Positions 1 to 5,481 of a stretch of 8,496 nucleotides of DNA are shown piece after piece. Source of the stretch: a bacterium (GTDB lineage Bacteria > Patescibacteriota > Minisyncoccia > Phycocordibacterales > JAKEFN01); NCBI GenBank assembly GCA_022616085.1, contig JAKEFN010000067.1, positions 1-8,496 of the forward strand, in the 5' to 3' direction. Made by a program: the position numbers and the translations under genes. Numbering within the stretch: the first letter of the stretch is position 1; the number at the start of each line of letters is the position of its first letter. The notes under the pieces are model-generated. The model was not told the origin of the DNA. It saw only the letters and a list, made by a program, of their open reading frames with translations, and did no database searches.

Positions 1-116
1 AAGCGAAGAATATTGTTGATATTTTGAGTCTTTCCGAGCCGCCGTTTGCAGCCCGCAACATGAATTCGCAGTAGTCAAGAGTTTTTGAACATGCTCTAGG
101 GCGGTGTAATTTTTGA

Positions 117-326
117 TTATTGGTATTTGGTTTCTAACATTTTATGCCAAACGAGCATGGTACTGGCATATGCAACCGCAGAAATAGTTGTCATAAGCCC
201 GATGAAAAGGAAAAGCGGAGGCAATGATCCAAAATAGACGAAGACTGCCACAATAAACATTCCGCATAGTCCCACTTTCGAGCAGAAAATAAGAGTTTCC
301 TTGAGTTTGTCCAGACTCTTCATCAT
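117..326 (-). CDS. Small two-helix membrane protein, function unknown
   Basis: A 69-residue protein that I do not recognise. It has a short charged N-terminus (MMKSLDKLKE), then two hydrophobic stretches at about residues 18-33 and 36-60 separated by a short GSLPP turn, and a polar tail ending KMLETKYQ. This predicts a helical hairpin in the inner membrane. Start: two adjacent ATG codons (324-326 and 321-323); either could be used, and no Shine-Dalgarno is visible. Support for a real gene comes from the coherent membrane topology and from a good extended -10 promoter candidate about 35 nt upstream on the same strand (361-388). It lies downstream of the flavoenzyme gene, 67 nt away, so it could be co-transcribed as well as having its own promoter. 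No catalytic motif is visible and no function is proposed. Confidence 0.6.
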   Translation of the reverse strand: MMKSLDKLKETLIFCSKVGLCGMFIVAVFVYFGSLPPLFLFIGLMTTISAVAYASTMLVWHKMLETKYQ

Positions 327-360
327 ATCATCGACATGGTCTTAGGGCCGAACTTCCCAA

Positions 361-388
361 AGTATAGCAATAGGAGAAAAAAATCAAA
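361..388 (-). promoter_or_regulatory. Extended -10 promoter candidate for the small membrane protein
   Basis: On the minus strand, TTTGAT (383-388) is followed by a 16-nt spacer and TATACT (361-366), with TGC immediately upstream of the -10 (367-369), an extended -10. The predicted start is near 354, leaving a leader of about 28 nt before the ATG at 326. The -10 matches TATAAT at five of six positions; the -35 is weaker. Confidence 0.5.
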
Positions 389-393
389 GGCTG

Positions 394-1320
394 TTATTGC
401 AAATGGAGATAATTATAGATATCTTCAAGCGCGCGAACAGCATCACCGGCGGCGATGTTATTTTGATGGTAGAGGACGTCCGTGCAGTCCCCGGCGGCCC
501 AGATGCCTTGAACCGATGTTTTTTGTGTGCGCGGATCAATGACAATCGCGCCGAATTTGTTCATTTCGACGAGATCTTTGACAAACCCCGTTGCCGGAAC
601 TTGCCCGATTTCCACAAAGACGCCCTCAACCGGGATGGTGGTTTCAGCTCCCGAAGCGCGGTCTTTGTAGGTTATTGATTTAACAAATGTGTCGCCTTCA
701 ATTCGCACGGTTTCCGTGTTCAAAACGCCTTTCATTTTCGGATGAGAAAGCACTTTTTGCGTTGTAATGGCGTCCGCATCATACTTGTCGTTGAACTGAA
801 GAAGCGTGACGGAATCGGTATAAGCGAGGAGCTGTGCCGCTGTTTCAAAGCCCGCGTTCCCGCCCCCGATGACCGCTACTTTTTTTCCGGTAAAAAGGGG
901 TCCGTCGCAGGTCGCGCAGTATGTGATGCCTTTTCCTTCAAATTCTTCCGCCCCGGGCGTTTTGAGCTTGCGGCGGCTTGATCCTGTCGTAATAAGGATT
1001 GTTTTTGTGTCGAAGGCGTGGTTGTCCATGTTTGTTTTCACCCGTAAGCCCCCTTCTATTTTTTCTATGCCGATAACCCGTTCTCCTTCCATAACTTGAA
1101 GCACGTCGTCTTTGTATGCCAGAACGTGCTTTTTAAAAGCTTCCGCGAGATCGGAGCCCGATATGGAGACGGTTCCTATCCAGTTTTGGATATCGGGGGA
1201 TACATCGGACTGCCCGCCGAATTTTTCTACAATGAGAAGAGATTTCAAGCGTTTTCGCGCCGCATATACCGCGGCCGCCGTCCCCCCCGGCCCCCCGCCG
1301 ATTATAATGAGATCATGCAT
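394..1320 (-). CDS. trxB: Thioredoxin reductase / AhpF-like FAD-dependent disulfide reductase
   Basis: 308 residues, the length of a low-molecular-weight thioredoxin reductase. Such enzymes pass electrons from NAD(P)H through FAD and a CxxC disulfide to a thioredoxin-type partner in the cytoplasm. Visible motifs: FAD-binding GGGPGG at 8-13; redox motif CATC at 135-138 followed by DG; a second dinucleotide motif GGGNAG at 152-157; and the FAD-contacting AAGDCT at 275-280. The HRR motif by which thioredoxin reductases grip the 2'-phosphate of NADPH is absent; its place (171-183) reads VTLLQFNDKYDAD, closely resembling the C-terminal body of AhpF, which uses NADH. The glutaredoxin-like N-terminal domain of AhpF is missing. 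It starts at the ATG at 1318-1320, 15 nt after the ftsZ stop, with no clear Shine-Dalgarno, so translation in an operon with ftsZ is likely. The family is certain; whether the partner is thioredoxin, AhpC or another protein is not. Confidence 0.93.
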   Translation of the reverse strand: MHDLIIIGGGPGGTAAAVYAARKRLKSLLIVEKFGGQSDVSPDIQNWIGTVSISGSDLAEAFKKHVLAYKDDVLQVMEGERVIGIEKIEGGLRVKTNMDNHAFDTKTILITTGSSRRKLKTPGAEEFEGKGITYCATCDGPLFTGKKVAVIGGGNAGFETAAQLLAYTDSVTLLQFNDKYDADAITTQKVLSHPKMKGVLNTETVRIEGDTFVKSITYKDRASGAETTIPVEGVFVEIGQVPATGFVKDLVEMNKFGAIVIDPRTQKTSVQGIWAAGDCTDVLYHQNNIAAGDAVRALEDIYNYLHLQ

Positions 1321-1335
1321 AGTGTTGATATTGGT

Positions 1336-2538
1336 TTATTTTAATCGCGAACGACGGAGAAACGCGGGCATCGCGCTCCATTCGTCGTCGTCTTTGTCAT
1401 CTTCATCCGCGCCGCGTTTGCGAATATTTTCGCGTTCCGGAACGGTGCGGTTTCTGCGCGGATTTATTTCTTCAAAATAGTTTCTTTCTTTCTGTTCGTC
1501 ATTTTGGACAGGCGGCTCGGGGATGGTTTCGGTCATGCGGGGAGAGGGGTTTTCGAATAAGGTTCCGGAAACCAAGATGGAGTTGTCGTCAAAACCTGAT
1601 GCGATAACCGTTACTTTGATCTCTCCTTTTTTCAATTTGTCATCCTTAATGGCGCCGAATATAACTTTTGCTTCGGGATCGATGGATTCGGTAATGACTT
1701 TTGCTGCGTCTTGAATCTCATGCATGCCCATATCTTCTCCGCCCGCGATTGCAAAAAGGACGCCCTTCGCTCCATTTATCGATATATCGAGAAGAGGGGA
1801 ATTGATGGCGGCTTTTGCGGCGAGTGTCGCGCGGTTTTCTCCGGTTGCGGATCCAATGCCGATAAGCGCGGAACCCGCGTTCGCCATGACCGCTTTGATG
1901 TCCGCAAAGTCTACGTTAATGATTCCCGGCGTGGTGATAAGATCCGAAATGCCTTCAACCGCTTGGCGGAGGACTTCATCGGACATGGCAAACGCATTTT
2001 TGAATGTCGTATCTTTGTCGACAACGGAAAGTATGCGGTCGTTCGGGATGACGATTAATGCGTCAACTTCTTTCGAGAGCGACGCGAGTCCTTCGTCCGC
2101 GACGCGGGCACGCTGGGAACCTTCGAAGTAAAACGGCCTCGTCACAACGGCGACCGTAAGCACCCCAAGCTCGCGGGCGATGCGCGCAACAATAGGGCTT
2201 GCGCCGGTGCCGGTGCCGCCGCCCATGCCGCCTGTAATAAAAACCATATCGGACCCCTTAAGCACTTCTTGGATTTCTTCTTTTGTGTCTTCAGCCGCTT
2301 GCCGCCCCAGATCGGGGTTCATGCCCGTGCCAAGCCCGCGCGTCAGGTTTTTTCCGATGTGTATTTTTCTTCGCGCGAGGGAATGGTGAAGATCCTGCGC
2401 ATCGGTGTTCATTACGATAAATTCAGCCCCTTTTACTTTGGAGTTGATCATGTGGTTGGTTGCGCCCTTTCCGGAGCCGCCAACGCCGATGACTTTTATG
2501 CGGGCAAATGTTTCAATTTCAGGGTTAATTTTTGGCAT
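1336..2538 (-). CDS. ftsZ: Cell division protein FtsZ
   Basis: 400-residue tubulin-like GTPase that polymerises into the cytokinetic ring. The tubulin signature GGGTGTG is at 106-112, the guanine-site segment IPND at 164-167, Arg143 of the FEGSQR loop (catalytic-domain Arg region) and the T7 synergy loop NVDFAD at 208-213 supply the residues for GTP binding and hydrolysis. The first nucleotide loop at 18-30 reads GVGGSGKGATNHM, lacking the usual Asn (see findings). A variable linker of about 55 residues (330-386), acidic near its end (DEDDKDDDE), leads to the conserved C-terminal peptide MPAFLRR at 390-396, the docking site for FtsA. Its start codon at 2536-2538 has no Shine-Dalgarno. ftsA lies upstream and the flavoenzyme downstream; the 130-nt gap to ftsA holds a promoter candidate, so ftsZ can probably be expressed separately from ftsA. 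Confidence 0.98.
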   Translation of the reverse strand: MPKINPEIETFARIKVIGVGGSGKGATNHMINSKVKGAEFIVMNTDAQDLHHSLARRKIHIGKNLTRGLGTGMNPDLGRQAAEDTKEEIQEVLKGSDMVFITGGMGGGTGTGASPIVARIARELGVLTVAVVTRPFYFEGSQRARVADEGLASLSKEVDALIVIPNDRILSVVDKDTTFKNAFAMSDEVLRQAVEGISDLITTPGIINVDFADIKAVMANAGSALIGIGSATGENRATLAAKAAINSPLLDISINGAKGVLFAIAGGEDMGMHEIQDAAKVITESIDPEAKVIFGAIKDDKLKKGEIKVTVIASGFDDNSILVSGTLFENPSPRMTETIPEPPVQNDEQKERNYFEEINPRRNRTVPERENIRKRGADEDDKDDDEWSAMPAFLRRSRLK

Positions 2539-2579
2539 GGAGAAAACTGTATAATTTCGTAAGGTTGTTTATCGTTATC

Positions 2580-2609
2580 TTTATAATAGTAGCATAACAG
2601 ATGAGTCAA
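2580..2609 (-). promoter_or_regulatory. Promoter candidate for ftsZ
   Basis: Minus strand: TTGACT (2604-2609), 18-nt spacer, TATAAA (2580-2585). An overlapping alternative -10, TACTAT (2586-2591), carries an extended TGC (2592-2594). Predicted starts near 2573-2580 give a leader of about 35-42 nt before the ftsZ ATG. The leader is AT-rich and contains no Shine-Dalgarno. Confidence 0.55.
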
Positions 2610-2647
2610 AAAAAGCAAAAAAATGCTAAAGCCGCATTCGCGGTTTT
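2608..2647 (-). terminator. Possible intrinsic terminator or attenuator between ftsA and ftsZ
   Basis: On the minus strand, AAAACCGC - GAAT - GCGGCTTT (2628-2647) forms a short hairpin: four G/C pairs, one A-C mismatch and three A-T pairs. It is followed by two runs of seven T (2617-2623 and 2608-2614). It lies 21 nt beyond the ftsA stop and just ahead of the ftsZ promoter, so it could partly end ftsA transcription. On the plus strand the stem is uninterrupted (one G-T pair), but there is no plus-strand gene to terminate. The short stem makes this only a moderate call. Confidence 0.4.
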
Positions 2648-2668
2648 CATAATTCATTTTTGCAGGCT

Positions 2669-3850
2669 TTAAGGAAGATATTTTTTTATAAATGAAAGAA
2701 GTTGCGTTTTGAGGCGGTCCCAGGGTTTGTCTGCCGCATATTCCCCGATGCGTTCTTTGCCGGCCATGCAAAGTCCAAGCGCAGTTGTCCACGAGGCGTC
2801 GAACGGGCGCGATGGGGACCATGCTTTTTCTCCCTTTTTTTGCCTGATTGAGAAAGACGGGATGACGACGCGGGCGGGAAGGCGGAGCGATTGCCGAGCG
2901 ATTTCTTCAATGCCATGGATTGCGGAACCGCCGCCGGTCAGGATGATGCCGGCGGGAAGAAGCCCGTTTCTGCCTATTTTTTTAAGATGTGTTTCGATAA
3001 GTTCAAATATATCAAAAAGCACTTCCCGCACAATTTCTTCAACGCGGCCGCGCGGAACATTTGCGGTGTTCCGTCCAAGCTTTATTTCGTCAGCTTCTTC
3101 GAGGGTAATTTTGAACCCGAGCGCGATATCGTGTGTTATTTCGGTCGATCCGATGGGAAAGATGCGAAGAGATGTCGGAATGCTGTTTTCAAATGTGGCG
3201 ATTGCGACGGTTTCGGCGCCTATATCGGCAAGCACGCACCCCGCATTTTTTTGCTGTCTTCCCATTGTCGCGACGCTTGCCGCTATGGGAGACGCGATAA
3301 CATCGTCAACCATGACCCCCGCTTCTTCGACTGCTGAAATAAGATCGGAGAGATGCTGTTCTTGACACACGATGAAGAGCGTTTTAACTTCCAGCTTGAC
3401 ACCCCTCATGCCTGACGGGCGTCCGAGAATCTCCTTTCCATCAAGCTTGAATCGGAGGGGAATCGTATGAAGTATTTTTTTATTGAGCATATTGACCCCT
3501 TCTTCGCTTGCCGCAATCGCTTTTTGCACATCAAGCTCGGTGATTTCGCCGTCTGCGCGGGATACCATTGCCATGCCGGACCCGTTTATTCCTTCCAGGC
3601 CAATTCCGCCGACAGAGAGGACGACTTTCTTGATCCGGACGCCGGATATTTTTTGAGCTTCTATAAGAGCGCGCTTGATGCTTCGCGCCACATCGGAGAC
3701 GCTCATAATATAGCCGTTTTTGAGACCGCGCGATTCTGCATATCCCGCGCCGAGAACAATCGGCAGAGCACCCCCCGGGGCGTGTTCGGATACGATAACG
3801 CGCACAGCGCTTGTTCCGATATCGATGCCTGTTGTAATGGTTCTCGTCAT
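2669..3850 (-). CDS. ftsA: Cell division protein FtsA
   Basis: 393-residue actin-fold ATPase that tethers FtsZ filaments to the membrane and recruits later division proteins. The nucleotide-binding motifs of the actin/Hsp70/FtsA superfamily are in order: phosphate-1 DIGTS at 10-14, phosphate-2 DIGAET at 209-214, and the adenosine motif TGGGSAIHGI at 305-314. The FtsA-specific 1C subdomain occupies roughly 85-165. The extreme C-terminus, WDRLKTQLLSFIKKYLP (377-393), is an amphipathic helix of the type that serves as the membrane-targeting sequence; it follows a polar linker. The length is slightly under that of E. coli FtsA (about 420). The ATG at 3848-3850 places the GIDIGTS motif where expected. 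There is no Shine-Dalgarno. The pairing with ftsZ downstream is the usual division-gene arrangement, but the rest of the mur/ftsQ cluster is not here. Confidence 0.97.
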   Translation of the reverse strand: MTRTITTGIDIGTSAVRVIVSEHAPGGALPIVLGAGYAESRGLKNGYIMSVSDVARSIKRALIEAQKISGVRIKKVVLSVGGIGLEGINGSGMAMVSRADGEITELDVQKAIAASEEGVNMLNKKILHTIPLRFKLDGKEILGRPSGMRGVKLEVKTLFIVCQEQHLSDLISAVEEAGVMVDDVIASPIAASVATMGRQQKNAGCVLADIGAETVAIATFENSIPTSLRIFPIGSTEITHDIALGFKITLEEADEIKLGRNTANVPRGRVEEIVREVLFDIFELIETHLKKIGRNGLLPAGIILTGGGSAIHGIEEIARQSLRLPARVVIPSFSIRQKKGEKAWSPSRPFDASWTTALGLCMAGKERIGEYAADKPWDRLKTQLLSFIKKYLP

Positions 3851-3865
3851 GGATGAAAAATATGC

Positions 3866-3890
3866 AAAAAATATCTCACAGCGGGCTGTG
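3866..3890 (-). terminator. Hairpin with T-run between ybeY and ftsA
   Basis: CACAGC (3877-3882) and GCTGTG (3885-3890) form a perfect 6-bp inverted repeat around GG; the innermost pair is probably open, giving a 5-bp stem. On the minus strand it is followed, after AGATA, by six T (3866-3871), which could end transcription coming from rpsU-ybeY before ftsA. On the plus strand it is followed by C and five T (3892-3896), but no plus-strand gene precedes it. It could equally be a protein-binding operator or a 5'-UTR hairpin of ftsA; no convincing ftsA promoter was found between it and the start codon. Confidence 0.4.
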
Positions 3891-3916
3891 CTTTTTGAGG
3901 AAGGAGGGTTGTATTT

Positions 3917-3935
3917 GAGGCTTACATGAGGCTTA
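3917..3935. repeat. Tandem 8-nt direct repeat GAGGCTTA
   Basis: GAGGCTTA occurs at 3917-3924 and 3928-3935, centres 11 nt apart (about one helical turn). The second copy overlaps the ybeY stop codon. It could be a regulator-binding site ahead of ftsA, but two short copies may also be chance. Confidence 0.35.
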
Positions 3936-4328
3936 TGCCTTGAGTCTGAATTTTTTCTTTATTTTTTCTTCCTCTTTCTCCATTTTACTACCATGATGCA
4001 TCCCTTTCAAATGAAAAAGCCCGTGGATAAATAAAGAACCCACATGGTTTTTCGCGTTTTTTCCATATATGCTGGCTTCTCGCTTCGCGGCGGGAATGTT
4101 CAAGAATATTTCGCCGCCGTCTTCGTCAAGCGGAAAAGAGAGGATATTTGCGGCTTTATTTTTATTTCTATAGCGAAGATTGAGCTTTCGCGAAAGAATA
4201 TCGCCGACAAAAACAAGCGACAGTTCGTAACGCGTCCCGAGCACGGCGTTTTTTATATCGCCAAAAGGGAGGTTCGGTATCCTCCTTTTTCTAAGAGTTG
4301 ACGTGGTGTAGAGCATGTCCGGCGCCAT
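3933..4328 (-). CDS. ybeY: Endoribonuclease / rRNA maturation factor YbeY
   Basis: 131 residues. YbeY is a zinc-dependent single-strand endoribonuclease involved in 16S rRNA 3'-end maturation and ribosome quality control. The family motif HxxxHxxxxxH is present as HGLFHLKGMHH, with the zinc ligands at His102, His106 and His112. Upstream family blocks are also visible: LVFVGD (38-43), the RYRNKNKAANILSFP block (52-66, corresponding to the conserved YRxxxxxTDVLSFP) with Arg54 at the conserved basic position, and GEIFLNIP (72-79). In this copy the usual T-D before V/I-LSFP is A-N, and the usual Asp of GYDH is His111. The protein is shorter than typical YbeY (about 150-170), mainly at the N-terminus. 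A second ATG at 4314-4316 (Met5) is an alternative start. It lies 12 nt after the rpsU stop, so the two are very likely co-transcribed, a sensible pairing of two 30S functions. Confidence 0.93.
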   Translation of the reverse strand: MAPDMLYTTSTLRKRRIPNLPFGDIKNAVLGTRYELSLVFVGDILSRKLNLRYRNKNKAANILSFPLDEDGGEIFLNIPAAKREASIYGKNAKNHVGSLFIHGLFHLKGMHHGSKMEKEEEKIKKKFRLKA

Positions 4329-4340
4329 GCGACATTATTA

Positions 4341-4586
4341 TTATCGCCTTTTCTTTTTTTCGACTGCTTTTCCGAGTTTTTTGAGCCGTTCTATTTCTTT
4401 CATCCGCACGATTTTTTTGAGCGTTGCTTCTTTGCGTTTGAACTTGGAGAGCTCGCGTTTTTGGTAGCGGAGCGATCGCGCACGATTTAATATGCCCGAT
4501 TCTTGGACACGCTTGGTAAAGCGGCGAATGACGCCCACGCTGTTTTCGCTTCCCACCTTTTTAACTTCCACGTTTGTTGATGCCAT
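4341..4586 (-). CDS. rpsU: 30S ribosomal protein S21 (bS21)
   Basis: 81 residues, highly basic. bS21 sits on the 30S platform near the 16S 3' end and helps mRNA recruitment. The sequence follows the family from VEVKKVGSENSVGVIRRFTK (7-26) through ESGILNRARSLRYQKRELSK (29-48) to a Lys/Arg-rich tail ending EKKKRR. The start is the ATG at 4584-4586 (MASTNVEV). A longer in-frame reading from 4748 exists, but its 54 extra residues do not resemble S21 and would run through both divergent promoters. No Shine-Dalgarno is visible; a -10-like element sits only 6 nt upstream, so the transcript may be leaderless or nearly so. It is first in the minus-strand series, followed by ybeY, and is divergent from rpsS with 149 nt between the two start codons. 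Confidence 0.95.
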   Translation of the reverse strand: MASTNVEVKKVGSENSVGVIRRFTKRVQESGILNRARSLRYQKRELSKFKRKEATLKKIVRMKEIERLKKLGKAVEKKKRR

Positions 4587-4592
4587 TTCCAG

Positions 4593-4620
4593 ATGGTAGC
4601 ACAGACCCCGATTTTTGCAA
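4593..4620 (-). promoter_or_regulatory. Promoter candidate for rpsU, possibly leaderless
   Basis: Minus strand: TTGCAA (4615-4620), 16-nt spacer, TACCAT (4593-4598) with extended TGC (4599-4601). Only six bases separate the -10 from the rpsU ATG, so transcription would begin at or next to the start codon. The -10 keeps the T, A and final T positions but is imperfect. Confidence 0.4.
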
Positions 4621-4636
4621 GAAAGGCCAATTCCGG

Positions 4637-4664
4637 TTGACTTATTAATCGCCCTTGCTATAAT
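4637..4664 (+). promoter_or_regulatory. Strong sigma-70-type promoter of the ribosomal-protein operon
   Basis: TTGACT (4637-4642), 16-nt spacer, perfect TATAAT (4659-4664) with an extended TG (4656-4657). The predicted start near 4671 gives a leader of about 65 nt before the rpsS ATG at 4736. This is the best promoter in the window and makes rpsS the first gene of its transcript. Confidence 0.85.
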
Positions 4665-4703
4665 GCCTTTTAATCCCCGAAATTGAGATTTTTGTTTCGA
4701 TAG

Positions 4704-4723
4704 CGAGGAGCATGTCTCTCTCG
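4704..4723 (+). promoter_or_regulatory. Leader hairpin covering a Shine-Dalgarno-like site and an ATG
   Basis: CGAGGAG (4704-4710) pairs with CTCTCTCG (4716-4723), seven pairs with one bulged T at 4719, leaving the loop CATGT. The 5' arm contains the best Shine-Dalgarno-like sequence near rpsS (GAGGAG, 4705-4710) and the loop contains an in-frame ATG (4712-4714). The hairpin ends 12 nt before the canonical rpsS start at 4736. It may control translation of the operon, or be chance in a GA/CT-rich leader. Confidence 0.45.
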
Positions 4724-4735
4724 GGTAATTTGAAT

Positions 4736-5095
4736 ATGTCGCGATCACTCGGAAAAGGTCCCTATGTGGACGAGAAATTGCTTAAAAAGATAGCAGGCAA
4801 AGACCCCTTGAATACCGGGGTTGTTAAAACATGGGCGCGACGAAGCCAGATAAGCCCTGAAATGGTCGGATTCGCTTTTGGCGTTCATAATGGCAAGGAT
4901 CATATCGAAGTCAGGGTGTCGGAAGAGATGGTCGGGCATCGGCTCGGCGAATTTTCTCCTTCGAAGAAGTTTATTCGCCATGGAGGCAAGATGCAGAAAG
5001 AGCTCGAACAGAAGAAAAAAGACGCTGAGATCGCCGCAGCCAAAGCCGCAAAGGCGGCCACCGACGCTTCGGCCGGAAAAGGCGCTAAGAAATAA
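4736..5095 (+). CDS. rpsS: 30S ribosomal protein S19 (uS19)
   Basis: 119 residues from the ATG at 4736. uS19 lies in the head of the 30S subunit with S13 and contacts tRNA and the B1 intersubunit bridges. The core matches the family throughout: MSRSLGKGPYVDEKLLKKI at the N-terminus, KTWARRSQISPEMVG in the middle, and VSEEMVGHRLGEFSPSKKF, the signature before the basic tail. Bacterial S19 usually ends soon after this (about 92 residues); here a further 30 or so residues rich in Lys, Glu and Ala follow (QKELEQKKKDAEIAAAKAAK and on), predicted as a charged helix. Start choice: the family almost always begins just before RSLxKGP, favouring 4736; an in-frame ATG at 4712 adds MSLSGNLN and lies 3 nt from GAGG, but in a hairpin loop. 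It is the first gene of the operon, with L2 not upstream. Confidence 0.95.
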   Translation: MSRSLGKGPYVDEKLLKKIAGKDPLNTGVVKTWARRSQISPEMVGFAFGVHNGKDHIEVRVSEEMVGHRLGEFSPSKKFIRHGGKMQKELEQKKKDAEIAAAKAAKAATDASAGKGAKK

Positions 5096-5115
5096 CAATG
5101 AAATAGGAATAATTT

Positions 5116-5478
5116 ATGGAAAAAATTACCGCACAATTGAGTGGTTACAGGCAATCGCCCCGCAAGGTGCGGCTTGTTGCAGACGCTATCAAAGGCAAAA
5201 AGGCTGAAGATGCGCTTGCCGCGCTCGCGCTTCTCCCCAAAAGGGCCGCGGATCCCATGCGGAAACTTTTGGCTTCCGCTCTTGCGAACGCCCTTCACAA
5301 CAAAAAGATCACTGCACGCGATCTTACGGTAAGGTCCGTTATGGTTGACAAGAGCGTAACGCTCAAGCGTCGGCGTCCTCGCGCGCGCGGCTCGGCTTTC
5401 CCAATCCACAAGCATACGAGCCATATTAAACTTACGCTTTCAACAGACGCAGATTTGGAACTAAAAAATAAAGATTAA
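5116..5478 (+). CDS. rplV: 50S ribosomal protein L22 (uL22)
   Basis: 120 residues (usual about 110). uL22 binds all domains of 23S rRNA, and its long beta-hairpin lines the peptide exit tunnel. The N-terminal helix region SPRKVRLVADAIKGKKAEDA (14-33) and the hairpin/signature stretch RRRPRARGSAFPIHKHTSHI (85-104) are both clear; the tail after TLST (107-110) is short and acidic. A Shine-Dalgarno-like AGGAA (5105-5109) precedes the ATG by 6 nt, one of the few such sites here. It sits 20 nt after rpsS and 3 nt before rpsC. Confidence 0.97.
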   Translation: MEKITAQLSGYRQSPRKVRLVADAIKGKKAEDALAALALLPKRAADPMRKLLASALANALHNKKITARDLTVRSVMVDKSVTLKRRRPRARGSAFPIHKHTSHIKLTLSTDADLELKNKD

Positions 5479-5481
5479 ACC

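Noticed and set aside
3..74. Open frame on the plus strand entering from the left edge and ending in TAG at 72-74
   Set aside because: Only 23 residues remain, with no recognisable motif. The opposite strand is also open through this stretch, so neither can be supported as a gene tail.
2709..3365. Long open frame (218 codons) antisense to ftsA
   Set aside because: Low-complexity Ser/Arg/Pro-rich product without family resemblance; a shadow of the ftsA codon pattern.
4587..4748. N-terminal extension of rpsU from an ATG at 4748
   Set aside because: The extra 54 residues do not resemble S21, overlap the rpsS start and both divergent promoters; the ATG at 4586 gives a normal S21.
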